Assembly (NCBI GenBank): GCA_963971225.1
Contig: OZ020267.1
Coordinates: 154,867,920 to 154,931,919 of the forward strand
Origin: Melieria omissa
Lineage: Eukaryota > Arthropoda > Insecta > Diptera > Ulidiidae
Direction of reading: 5' to 3'
Length of the DNA stretch: 64,000 nucleotides
Positions 49,201 through 61,000 of this stretch are shown here, piece by piece (the first letter of the stretch is position 1; the number at the start of each line of letters is the position of its first letter). Both the position numbers and the translations under genes were made by a program. The notes under the pieces are model-generated. The model did not search any database, was not told where the DNA came from, and saw only the letters and a program-made list of their open reading frames with translations.

Positions 49201-51080
49201 TGCGTATTTGATGGCGTAAGTTTTGGGTGAAAAATTATAGCATACCCTAAGGAGCAAATGCGGAAAGTTTAAGTTTTCAGGATTTCTTTTCGTTGCCTTT
49301 GCGGCACCCGCCACAAGTGCTGAGGCAGTAAAACACCAAACAGAAAAAAATCTCGTGCGCGCAGAAGAAGGACGTTTAGCGGAAAAGAGTTGAGCGCAAA
49401 GAATGGGCAAATTGGTGCGCTTAGCGCCGCAACACGGCCACATCGTAGGCATTAAAAAAGGCTAATGATTATTGCCTCGCTTAAGTGCGCTTTTTCTTTG
49501 ACTTGGCTGAGGTTAATTTAATAATTAAAAGGTGCGCCCTCAGGCAATCAAAAAGCACTTCGGCGCGTTGTTGAACGTGTAATCACTGCTTAAGCGGATT
49601 TTTACAAATTGCCAATTTATGAATAACCAGGACTCGAATTAAATCTATGCGATGTCGAATGATTGTTCCTTCAAGGTCATTTCTGGGCCAGCTAGCTGTG
49701 CCCAATTAACCGTGCAACCGTTCGTTCTACCAGCCTTGACACGGCGGAGAAGCCTGAGAGTACGCGTCACACACACACACACACGGAGCTTAATCACGAA
49801 AATGTGTATGTGTGTGTGTGCTTTTGTGTCCTTGTGCCTAAATCTATTTTAATGCGAAAAGTTTGTGTCGTTTTTCAATTCAACGTTGCACAATTTCCAC
49901 ACTCATCCGAGCTCACGCACAAACGCACATTCGGCGGTCGGGCAGGCCACGCTGCAAAATTATAATGAGGCGAGTGTGAAAGTACGCACACAACGTCGTT
50001 AGCGCTTCCCTCTGCCGCCTTCACGCTATTCAGGGCGAATGGGCCGATGATGTGGCGCTTTCAGTTCATTTCGCCTTGCGACTAAACACTGTTGTTACCA
50101 AACAACTTCGAGCGACATTTGTGAGCACCGAAGCGTTGGTTCGTCTCTTTCCGTAAGTTATAGGAAATTAAAATCAGCAGACTGTGTAAATTTTCTTTGG
50201 AAAAGTTTTCTGCTGACATTTGCTATTTTCTCTCGGCGATAGAGGCGCGGCGGTACTCAAGTCTCTGGGCCAAGTGGGCAAAAACTGCGATGCATCGACT
50301 TTACATGTTTCACGGCTCTTTAGAAATGTATGGCTTAATCTGCTCCAAGTTTCTGAAGTTTGAGCCGAAATTACAAAAATTACTATAATTTTGCCAACAT
50401 TTACGCAGCCCAGCTGCCATACCTCCATGTCTGGTGTCTTGGTAAGATTAATTGATGTTCTTTTTGCATTGAATTCACATTTAATCACTTTTTATCGCAC
50501 GTATACAAATATTAACTTTATACTTTCGAAATTTGCAGCTCTTCACATCCATCGTGTCCACTGTTGCCACCGACAGGCACTGCTTTACCATAATTTATCT
50601 TGGTTGCCGCAATGATTGAAGACAATTCTGGCTGCTGCAGTCAAATTGCTTCCGCATGCCGCTCCACACGTCCGGCAATGCATGTGTGCAATTGAAGTGC
50701 CGGCCCGCCCAGCCATGGGTGTGGTTACGCATCAACTTTCACCGCAACATCAGCAGCAGCGCCCGCTTCAGCCGCTGCCGACGCTTAAAGTCCCCGCTTT
50801 ATGAGGTTCGCCAGCAGCACAAACTTTTCTCAAGATTAATTTCATTGTAATTATAGACACAACTTTTGCTTTTGGTCATAAAATGATAAATCGTTGTTGT
50901 TCCTCCACTCGTGCCCGCTGAAAATCATGCTTTACGTTTGTCATAGTCAGAAGGAAATTTAAAATTAGACCAAACGAACGCAACGGTGGTGTGGAGCGTC
51001 TGCAGCCGGGCGACGATTTGAAATTCAGTCCTAATTACTCTTTAAGTCGACTGAAAGCTCTGGCTCGGTGAACAATTCTA

Positions 51081-51469
51081 CTCAGTGTTGTTCAATTTAA
51101 TGTCGCTCATACGCACCGTCGCACAGTCATTCGTCCCATAGACAAAATTCAAAAAATCTGTGGTCTCAGAATTTAACGATTTTGATGTCATTTGAAAGAA
51201 AAACTCCAACTAAGAAAACCCCAAAAAATATGAGCAAAAAATCAATTAGAGTCTGTGCAAAAGCGGCTCAAAGTTGAAACTTTTTCCTCACAAAAATTGA
51301 AACTCATATTTTCTGTTTTTTCGTCTATTGAGTAAAAAATATTTACAAAATACATGGTTACCAAGAAGTTGCTTAAACTCTCAATATGGAATAAGAAATG
51401 ATGTGGACATTTTCGCTTTTAATGTTTTCTCAGTGCTGTTCAATTTAATGTCGCTCATACGCACCGACG
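51081..51469. repeat. 41-bp direct repeat bracketing a ~307-bp insert
   Basis: The segments 51081-51121 and 51429-51469 are direct copies, identical except at two positions (both begin CTCAGTG and end GCACCG-N-CG). The copies are 348 bp apart. The sequence between them is AT-rich with A-runs and looks unlike its GC-richer surroundings. It may be a tandem duplication or an insertion accompanied by a long target duplication. No TIRs or coding sequence are visible in the insert. Confidence 0.75.
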
Positions 51470-54400
51470 ACCTGAAGGCAGCAACCAAAAGCTGCCAAAA
51501 ATACGAACCAAATGCAACAAAACTGGTATTCGCGAAACACTCTGCGCAGGACAACAACTCGTCACTGGTTTATTTGACCCGCCCCACCGCTTCCCATAAT
51601 GAAAACAAGCTGAACCAGAGAAAAAATTGCACACACACAATTACCCTGCGCCGACAGCCGGCAAGCAAACAGCGCAACACACTTGTCGTGCGATGCCTGG
51701 GGAATGACTTTTGCAAACTTTTCAATAAATAAAATTAAAAACTTTGACTCCCTCAGTCAAAGCCAAACACAAGAAAATCTCAATTCCGCATTGTCGAAAC
51801 GTATTCAAGTTGCCGTCTACACGAACGGTGTGCACACACATCAATTGACCGTAAAATCTATGCGCACCGGTTAAGTTTCGGGCGGCATTCGCAGGCGCCG
51901 CGCCCAGGGCAGCGCAAATAAGGAAGTTCCCCCAAGTAAACGCTCGAGCGCCCGAGTGCTAGAACACTCGAGGCAGCAAAACAATCACCTCGGTGGCAAG
52001 TGGCGGCCCGGACGGGCGGCGAAAAATTGCCAAAACTTTTCGCAGCACTGCCGGTATCGCTCGGCGGCATTGCTCGTCTCACGTTGCAATCAGCAAACTT
52101 CGTGCGAAAGAAATTAGTTGTGCAAAGAGAAGGCAGCGAACAGCTACAGCAACAACAACAACAACTAGGTAAAAGTGAATTCAGAAAATCAAATCAAATT
52201 GCCGCATAGAATAAGGAGCGCAGAGAAGTGCAGGAAAATGGGTCTTTTTGCATGGAAGCAGAGCTCCTCATTGGCGGCAACTCGTTCGTTAGACGACAGC
52301 AACGAGCAATCGGCAAATATTTGAGGAGCACTGCCGATTTTGACTTTCAGGATTTCGTTGAAAAATTGCAAATGCACAACACACAAAGTTCACGATATAC
52401 TTTTCGGCGGCTTTTTACTTTTCGAAAACAGCACCAGGAACTTGATTTAGTTACAAGTCGGAAATCAGCGCACAAAACAATGGAAAATCCAGTCGCGTGT
52501 TTTTCTTTTATACACATCAAAAATCAATTGAATTGCAGTCGAACACGCCGCTGTGAGCAACAACGAAAGAATGAAATTGCATGCAACAGAGATTGAAAAA
52601 ATTCATTTCCACTAGCGACGCAAAGAAGTTGCCGCCAATTCGACAATATTTCCAGAGGCCAAAGTGGCAAAGTCTTCGCCGGCACAACTTTGCTCTGCGC
52701 TCTGCTCGCCTCGCTTCGCCCCCTGCAAGCGTTTTAATGCACATTCACTGCGGAGAGCCAACTTCAGATTCCACTCAACGCAATGCAACGCAACGCAGTG
52801 CGAGTTTTGTGCCAAAACGAGCTGAAAATATAGAAAGTTTCTGCGCGCATCACATGCTCGGGTCCTACGCTTTCCGCGCCGCAGACGGTGCCATTCCCAA
52901 AGTGCACTTTAATAATTCCGTATTGAAAGTTGGAACGATTTCTGCGACGACGGCCCCAGCAGCCACCAGCCACCAGCCCGCCCAGCGCGTTTGCGACTTG
53001 CTAAATAAATGAAAATATTTTTGCAAGCCAGCCCAGGCGCGGCACGCCGCTGCAACTGCTTTTGATAACGTATGAGTTGCAGCATTCAAACTGCAACGTC
53101 ATTTAAACTTTTCCCATTTAGCAAAGAAAAGCACGAGGACTGTGGCCTCGCCGCTCCCGTCAAGCCGTCCGACTGTCAGGCAGCAAGATAGTAGTTTGCG
53201 CTTTTCTTTCTGCGGCAGCGGCCGGCTGCCCTCCGCCGGAGCCAGGCAGCAGCTGGGCGCGCAAATCGAAAATCGTACGAATTATACCACAAAAGTGGGC
53301 CAGGGGACGGTCGAAAATCCATATTAACGTGTTTTCCTGTCACAAACTGTCAAAGTTTGTGGCGGCCGCCGAGTGGAATGCTGCTCACCGCTACAGTGTT
53401 GCGGCAGTTTGGGGCGTGCAAAGCCACCATTGAAAAGTGTAATGATTTGGAAAAGCGTAAACAGGCATTTTCTGTACGAATACTCGAGTGGAGATAAGCG
53501 TTGTGTTTTGACTATAATTGGGAATGGATTTACCACTCTTTTCAATATTAATGGAAAAACTTGTATGTAAAAGTAAAACCACTCCTCGCGCAGTGCTGGG
53601 CCACGCCGTCGTAGCAGAGCATCAACAAAATCCGTCATCATGAAAATCCTCTTAAAATTCACAACCCATGCCAATCCGCCACCGCTGTCCGTTACACGTG
53701 GCACACTGAACGCAACTCGCATCTATTCACTGTGTAATGCAAAAACAAGATAAATTACTTGTGTTGCATTTACATTTTAATTTTGTTGCATGTATTGCAA
53801 AAACTGCAGCGGCACAGCCGTCACCGTCAGCCGCAAAGCAGCCAAAGTCCATTCAACGCTGCCGCCGCCGGCAACAATGGCAGTGCCAGCAAATCCCTCA
53901 GGTACTTTTGCAAATTTTAAGTGTTTCTTGCTACGCTGCCACGCACACATGTTGCTCCAACGCTGCACCTGCACTACGCGATGCAACTTTGGCGTTCGTC
54001 CTCTGCCCGAAACAGTTGAACGGGGTGAAACAGTTGAGGGACGCGACTCGAACACGCACGTAATTCACTTCTGTGCTGGCAGACGCTGTTGTTATGCACA
54101 ACATTCCCCAACAACATGAACCCGTTGCACGTTGTTGCTGCACACTGCGCACGCGCTTCTTAAGTTCTCACGTAAGTTCCCTCCGCCACCACGCCGCACA
54201 TGCGCACTCAAGTTGCATCTGACACACCGCTCGCTGTTGTCGTGGCTATTGCTGCAACACATGATGAATTATTGCATTTTCCACACCGCATTTTCCTTCA
54301 CTCCACTACGACGCTCAGTTCATCTGAAGCGATATTACAACAATAACAACCTAATCGATCAATTAAATACGATTGAGATTGTGCACTGTCCAGCTCTCGG

Positions 54401-55801
54401 CTGACAACTCATTCATCCATTAAAACTCATTCAAATCAGTTGCAATGCTACGAAAATCGTAAAAGGACACAGCCACCAGCCTCTGCCCACGCCGCCGCCT
54501 GTCACCTATGCCACTGGATGCATTACAACTGCGTTGGGCGTTTTTCGGGGCCTCCCAATGGGAACGTGCGAAATTGCCACAAACTCGGCGCGGAGCGGCA
54601 AGAGCGACGAGAGCCTCAACCAGCATAAAGTTGCGAAAATCAACAAGCACGACGCAGACGCCAAAGTTCGTCAAGAAACTAAAACAAGAGGTTTTATTGA
54701 ATTTCAATTTGTAGCGTTCTTTGTGGCAAGTGCGGCACACACACACGCGCGCACAGCGTGACTGCGGCATATGCTGGTGGCACATATGAGAAATGGAATT
54801 GCAACGTGGCGCACAACGCAAAATTCATCTCAGGGCGCCCAAGTTGCAACGGCAGCAGTAGCAGCTGCAGCAGCGGCAGCGGCAGTGAGGGTTCAAACCG
54901 CCAAATGTTACGGCACAGTGTCACTCTGGCACGCACACACCGATCGATTCGTAGTGCTGAAAACTTTGCACCTTCGCGCTTCCTTTTCTTTGTCGAAATT
55001 TCACGCATAAAATTTCCGCTGCTGCGACATGTGTGCCAGACTGCACCGCACTGTTGTTTCGGTGCGACAGCACCATCGCTTCATGCCACTCCCCAAATTT
55101 TCATCGGTGCCGCCGTCTTGCGGCTGTTGACTGTCGATTTGAAGTTCGCTCGCTTTCAATTCACTTTGCTTTCGCGCGTCTTGTCGCCGAGCTGCAACGC
55201 AGCACATCGTCGAGCTGAAGTCGGGAGATTTGTCATTGAGGCAACAACAGCCACCACAAAATCCGTCTCGACTTTTTGGTGCGCACTGCGTAATGTTTTA
55301 GCTGTTGCTATGGTTAGTGTTGATTTTGTTGTGTTGACTTTGCTGTCGCTCGCCCGAGCTGATGTGTTGTGGCGTACTTTGCGGCACGTTCGCTCTTGAT
55401 GCATGCAGATTTCGGTGTATTGATTGGAAGATTATTGGTGCAACGTTTTCAACGAAGTTGCGCACGTCGCTTGCGGCTTCTACCTGATGTGGCCACGTCG
55501 GAGGAGATCTATGCCGCGTTCGATGGTCGTAAAGGTGACTGTTGTCGACAGTTGTAGACAATGTTGGAACATACTGCGGACTTCTTACAGCAATATCGTA
55601 ATATTTTTTATAATCAAGTTATATTACTTTCACAATTTGTATACTAATATTACTGGTAGGACATGACCCAAAAACTTTTCTAGATATGTATGTACGTACA
55701 TAGTTATAAATGGTATACAGAATTTGGGTCTAAAGGGGCAAAATGTGATTTGATTTCAAAAGTGGTGAAAACAATCCAAATCAAAAACTTTTTCGACACG
55801 T
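51470..55801. other. Unique non-coding sequence
   Basis: No supportable gene. The longest frame in the window (213 codons, 54758-55399, plus) lies here. It is Ser/Ala/Arg-rich, has no recognisable domain, and is overlapped by long frames on other strands, so I treat it as chance. CAA runs lie near 52148-52166. From about 55560 the sequence becomes AT-rich and leads into a transposon-derived block. A 14-bp palindrome TATGTACGTACATA lies at 55689-55702. Confidence 0.5.
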
Positions 55802-56103
55802 ATTTTTCGCAAGTCACAATTTAACGGGGTCATCAATGTGTTAAGGTTTGTTTACGACAAAACTATGAACCGATAATTTTCAATTTCAATTTAATTTTTC
55901 GAAGACCGAAATCTAACGGATTCAACGACGGGTTGAGCGTTTGTTTAGAGAAACTGTGAAAAACTTGATTGAATAGGCCTTCTGACTTGAAAATGCTTGA
56001 AAACACTTAAAATCAAAAATAAGTGGACACATGTGTTTAATTTTTCTTGAAAATCCAGATCTGACGAGTCAACCACGGATTAAAAGTTTATACGGTGACT
56101 GAT
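55802..56103. repeat. Three diverged ~65-nt direct repeat units
   Basis: Units start at 55802, 55894 and 56040. Each begins ATTTTTC, then has a variable segment, then ACGG/ACGA with GTCA or TTCAA, a GGTTGA/GTTAAG-like block, GTTT and a stretch ending in TATGA, TGTGA or CTGA. Spacing is 92 and 146 bp. Similarity is clear by eye but diverged. The array lies directly upstream of the mariner relic and may belong to it or to a separate repeat. Confidence 0.55.
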
Positions 56104-56320
56104 ATTTTTACTAAAAGTCGAATTTTAACTATCAACCGCTCTCCGTTTTCACCTGATGCGGCACCATGCGACTTTCAGATGAAAAAATCTATTCAGGACG
56201 TAACCATTCAAAAGGGCATCCTGAAGGGTATCCTGACCGACGATATAAAACACTCATTAGACATGTAAAAAGCTGTATTGAACTTAATGTGGACTATTAA
56301 AAAACGAAAACATTTCTGTT
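56104..56320 (+). pseudogene. Mariner-type transposase C-terminal relic
   Basis: Reading from 56104, the frame gives IFTKSRILTINRSPFSPDAA and then PCDFQMKKSIQ. The S-P-D-x-A-P-C-D-F core is the signature around the third catalytic Asp of mariner transposases; the terminal D is present. Downstream, DDIKHSL, a stop, then KAV corresponds to the later D-I-K-x-x-L-x-x-K-A-I region of the family. The residues normally between PCDF and the following Lys block are shortened, and a TAA stop (56266-56268) breaks the frame. The N-terminal helix-turn-helix and first two catalytic Asps are not visible, and neither terminal inverted repeat could be found. This is a dead fragment. Confidence 0.65.
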
Positions 56321-56717
56321 TTACCAAAAAAAATTCATGTTTATAGGTGAAAACCCCGTTTTGCTAATGTGAAACGTACATTGTGAAAAATTGTTCACTT
56401 CTGCAAATTTTCATTCTTGTCTACATACATTTTCTTGTACATACATTTTCTTATTCTTAACTCAAAACTCGCGCACGCACTCATACACCGAGGCTCACTT
56501 TATTTGACTTTACTTCATTTAACGATTGTTTGCGCAAATACAAATCGTCGAGAAAACAAACATTTAAGCAAACAACTCAACAAACGCACAAGTTAATAAA
56601 ATTCAAAAGGAGAAATACTAAACATCAGAATCAAAGCGAAAATGTCAAGTTAGATGCAAATTGGCAAAACTTTGCAAAGTCCACAACAAAAGCGGATTTA
56701 ATTGCATTTCCAAAACA
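56321..56717 (+). other. A-rich interval, possible 5' UTR of downstream exon
   Basis: After the mariner relic, the sequence becomes rich in CAAA/AAAC stretches from about 56530, as is usual for fly 5' untranslated regions, and leads into the CAAAACAATG context at 56711-56720. A TCATTT that could act as an initiator lies at 56515-56520, but no TATA or downstream element was convincing. No gene is otherwise visible. Confidence 0.3.
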
Positions 56718-56763
56718 ATGAACGCCAGCGCCGTCGCCCTCGTCTGCGCGTCATATGTCATAA
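56718..56763 (+). CDS. Candidate first coding exon, signal-peptide-like, unknown gene
   Basis: ATG at 56718 sits in a good fly start context (CAAAACAATG). It opens a 15-codon frame, MNASAVALVCASYVI, that is a hydrophobic signal-peptide-like segment. It runs into overlapping consensus donors GTAAGTAAGT at 56764. Use of the first donor gives a phase-1 boundary, common for signal-peptide exons of secreted or membrane proteins. The preceding ~180 bases are A-rich, like a fly 5' UTR. The next exon is not visible, and a 200-N gap begins at 56862, so the local structure is incomplete. I cannot identify the gene. The frame is short and could be coincidental; the support comes from start context, hydrophobicity and donor together. 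Confidence 0.4.
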
Positions 56764-56861
56764 GTAAGTAAGTTGCTAACTTTTTAAATAAAAATAAAAC
56801 ACAACAACGACCCAAATGCCAAAGAACGTCCGCGTCGCTCGGGAGAGAACCCTTTGTGTGG

Positions 56862-57061
56862 NNNNNNNNNNNNNNNNNNNNNNNNNNNNNNNNNNNNNNN
56901 NNNNNNNNNNNNNNNNNNNNNNNNNNNNNNNNNNNNNNNNNNNNNNNNNNNNNNNNNNNNNNNNNNNNNNNNNNNNNNNNNNNNNNNNNNNNNNNNNNNN
57001 NNNNNNNNNNNNNNNNNNNNNNNNNNNNNNNNNNNNNNNNNNNNNNNNNNNNNNNNNNNNN
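56862..57061. other. Assembly gap (200 N)
   Basis: Exactly 200 undetermined bases, a length often used as a placeholder of unknown true size. Reading frames that cross it are meaningless. Confidence 1.
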
Positions 57062-57973
57062 ATAAAAGAAAACACTTAAAAGCTGTTTAAGGCCCAACAT
57101 GGTCGGACTACCCGCCGCCGGAGAACAATAATAATTTCAAAATTGTATACGAATGCTACAGCATCGACAACGAGAACAGCATCAGGCGCAGCCACACCCG
57201 CAACAAGAACAGTCCGCATTCCTGCTGCGGCAACTAACCTATATATGTGTGTGTGTGTGTACTTTTGTGTGACTCAACCGAAAGCGGAAAATGACAGTTG
57301 TGACAGCAACAAACCGAAAAACGAAATTAAGTAAAAAAAGCGAACGAATGAAAAGCAAATGCCAGCACCAAGAAAATTTCACAGCCTAAGCTGTGTCGTT
57401 GCGTGTCGTGTGTTGCTCATTAACCGATGCTCGCGTTCCTTCCGCTTTGCTCCTTGCAGAACTGCACTGCATCCACTTTGAATTTGAATTTCACAAGTTG
57501 AGGCACAACTCAAACAAAATAAAAAGTTAATAAATTTTTAAGCTTCACACGCATGCACAACAACGCGGCCCCACGCACGCCCGCACTCGTTCGCGTTCAT
57601 TTCCATACATGTTTGTGTAAATATGAAGAAGAAAGACAGAACACAGCCAATCGAGAGTTCCTGTGTGCCCCAAAAGTTCTAACGTTTCTCAGGTACTTAC
57701 ACATTCGGGTGGGTGGCAGCAGCGCTGGTGTTGGTTGGGCCGAGGCTGGAGCCCGCAATCCAATGGCTCCGACCTACGCAAATGAGTACGACGCACTATT
57801 GCAGCTGGGCGCGATATTACGCCCGCCACTGTAGCCTCAAACTGCGCATCGTTAACACGACTTTCGTCTGTCTGTTTGTCTGCCAGCCAGTCATTTATAA
57901 TTCTTTCCGCTTTCTGTTGTGGTAGACAAAAAGGTTTAATGCAGCACTCACAGCTCATATGCGCGAATTCACA

Positions 57974-58007
<34 letters not shown>

Positions 58008-61000
58008 CAGGACAATCGTGCCATCCCCTTGCGGCGCCATCATCATTAACAAGTCAAGCAAAAGTCGAGTTGCGCTTGTTTTGATGTGTGCAAATAAAAA
58101 ACAATTAAATATGCGTAGAGTAAATGCGAAACGCAAATGAATATTAAACACTTTCACACACACACACACACACGTTCATAAAATCACAGTCAAGCGGAGG
58201 GAAATGGCGTATTGCCGCCGAAGAGTGCGGCAACACAGAAATGCGCAAATTTGGCCTCCGCACACTCGTGATGTGGTATCCTGGCTTTTTGCAGCAAAGT
58301 ATTTGCAAAGGAAAAGATGTGTTTCCATTAGCAGTCGACGCCGTGCGTCAAATCTCACACGAACGCTAATTAAATGCGGTTGCATTCTTAATTTCAGACT
58401 TTAACTCCAAGCGAACAATTTCTAGGAAGAATTTTCCGTCAGCTGCGAATCAAAGTCCTGCTGCATCGCCTTGCTGGGTGCGCCACTACTGCCGCTTGAT
58501 CAATGTGACTTAAATGCAAATTAAACATTTACGTACATTTTTATCATCTATAACCCAACAACGCAGCCTCAGCTGACAAAAAGCTGAATCGTGTGCACGC
58601 TTGCCACAGTTGCGAAGCCGAGTCAGCACATTTACCAAAAACACATAACGGCTGATTTTCCACAGATTCGCTCTTCATTCAGTTGAATTTTAACTACAAA
58701 AAGGTACAAACAAAAATAACGTACCGGAAATACATTTTTAATTGCCTTTTTGAACCTTTAATGAAAGGTTGGGTTAGGTTTTTATACTTTGGCTTTAGAC
58801 GCTATCTGCGTTTCGACGAGTATATAAACTTTTTTCAGTTAATTTACAAAGTTGAATTAATTACAAAAAATGCATATTGTTTTCTTACTTCAAGTAGAAT
58901 ATGAATGTGTATTCAACATGTGTTGTAAGACTCATTTCAAATTATTGGGGAGAGGGGACCTAAAGTTTAATGCAGACTCCGAACATCGATTGATAGTTGG
59001 CAGTTTTCATGTGTGCACAAATCGTACGTTCTCATCGACTTCTTGTGGATAGCGATAGAAGTAGACGAGTGTTTAACCAGCCTGAACTAATAATCGCATC
59101 TGGAGCCCAGCTGAGAAAAGCGCACCACCCCGCTGAACTATCGAGGCCGATCAGAGAAAATTATCACACATCTTTTTTTTGTTCTGAGGACGACTCTGTG
59201 ACCGGCAATTATACTTATTTTTATCTTTTAGTGCATTTAGGAAATTATAAAAAGTGACTCACAATTTTTTTGTTTTATTTAAAATTAAATTGCAAGGGAG
59301 ACTTTGTTCACACGCCCAAACAAGCCAAATCCCTTAGGCTCTTAGCCAATACCCTAACTATGGCCAGTCTAATGATGTGGGAGGTTCGCATTCTGGGTTT
59401 GTGGGAAAACAATGAATTTTTAATTGAAATTTAATTACTAGACATGACTAAGCACTCACTTAGCTTGTTTTCTGCAAAACAAAAGCGACAACAAAAACAA
59501 TATCAGTAAACATTTTAGCAAACTAAAAGCAACGGCAGGAAGAAGGAAGTGATGCTACTATCGATAATTTCGGACAAAAGAAAATGTTTATCATGGTTTT
59601 GCTGGAAAAGGTCAAATTCGCCATCATTAGTTTGAATATTGGGAATCCACGTTTACCAATCAGCCGCTTTTGTTTACATTTTCATTTCATAACTAAGTCG
59701 AAAAATTAATTTGAAACAGCCAGAAGTGGCAATACTTCTGCACAAAAATGTTTAATGCTGCTGGCCTCCACTGAAAGCTACTTGTGCTGCTTTCGAGGCG
59801 GAGCAGCACCCAATTACACCCAATGCTGCTTGTGCCACTCGCCCAGATACCGTTGTCCTGAACTTTACTCATTGCTCAATTGCATCCACTGTTCGGTGCG
59901 CATGTTGAAGTTGTGCTGGCGCGCGCCGTTGTCACCGTTACGCTTCAGCGAAATACAAAAAATGAATATTTGTCGTTTTCCCAAATTAGAAATCCATATT
60001 TTGAACCTCCCGCCCCCTCGCGCCGCCAGCCCACGTTCAGGGGCAATCGTTACCAATACAATGAAATAAATTAAAAGCCAAACGCGCTCGAGCACTCAAC
60101 AGAAAGCACTCCCACTCGCACAAACAATCCAGCTCCAGCGCCGCCAACAAGCGACCGCGCGAGCGCTCCAAGTGCAAAGAAGTCGACCGCGCTGAGATAA
60201 CAAACAGACATTCAATAGGCGGCGCCCACGCTGCTGCACAGGCGATGCCCACCCACTGCGAGGGGCGACAATTGTAAGCCTCGAAAATAGGAATTAGACG
60301 TGCGCGAGTGTGACTTATGAAACTGTCGGGCAGCGGCGAGTGGGACGCACTGACAACGGCGAGCGTGAGCAGTGAGCAGTGAGTGAAGAGATTTGCGAAG
60401 ACAGCCTTGATGCTGTCGATGGTGTCAAGAATGCTGTTATTATTCGTAGGGCACACATACACACACACATATGCACACACTCGCGCAACGATAGTGGATG
60501 CCAGGGATGCTGCCAGCGCCAAAACAAATTATTATTGCCTTAGGAACCTTTCAATATTTTCTTTATTTTCGTTCTTATTAAACACACCATGAACGGGGCG
60601 AGGGACGGAGGGGCGGCACAAATGAAGAGCAATATTATAATTCAGTATTTGTGCCAAAAGTTGAAGCCATAAGCGGCTTAAACGCCAAAATTTATGCGCC
60701 CCGGCACCGGCACCGACACTGTTTGCGAGTGAGCGGAGGGTGTCACGGCTGAATGCTGTTATTGTTTGTCGATTGGATGTTGTTGGTGTTGGTGAGCTGT
60801 TGACGCCGTCAGTAGTCCACGTTTCGTTGCTGTGGCACAAATACACTCGACACGAAGCTGACGTTCCAACAAATTTCAGCGATCGCTGGAACGTCACTTC
60901 CATGTCTTCTGAATCCCAATGCTCTAAAGGTTCCGGCAGCGTTCATGCATTTTGCTATTGAATTTTTCATTCTCAAAATATTTTATATTTTTCATCAACA

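Larger units (their letters stand above)
43591..51080. other. Unique non-coding sequence with microsatellites
   Basis: I find no gene. It contains an AC-rich run (44923-44948), a 69-bp TTG run (45052-45120), an interrupted CA run (46218-46255) and a short CA run (49768-49784). The interval 47930-48360 is AT-rich and unassigned. Open frames up to 156 codons have no recognised domain. Confidence 0.5.

Noticed and set aside
54758..55399. Longest open frame, 213 codons, plus strand
   Set aside because: Ser/Ala/Arg-rich with no domain, overlapped by long frames on both strands in GC-rich DNA; nothing supports coding.
56645..57100. Frames spanning the N run, both strands
   Set aside because: They cross 200 undetermined bases and have no meaning as sequence.
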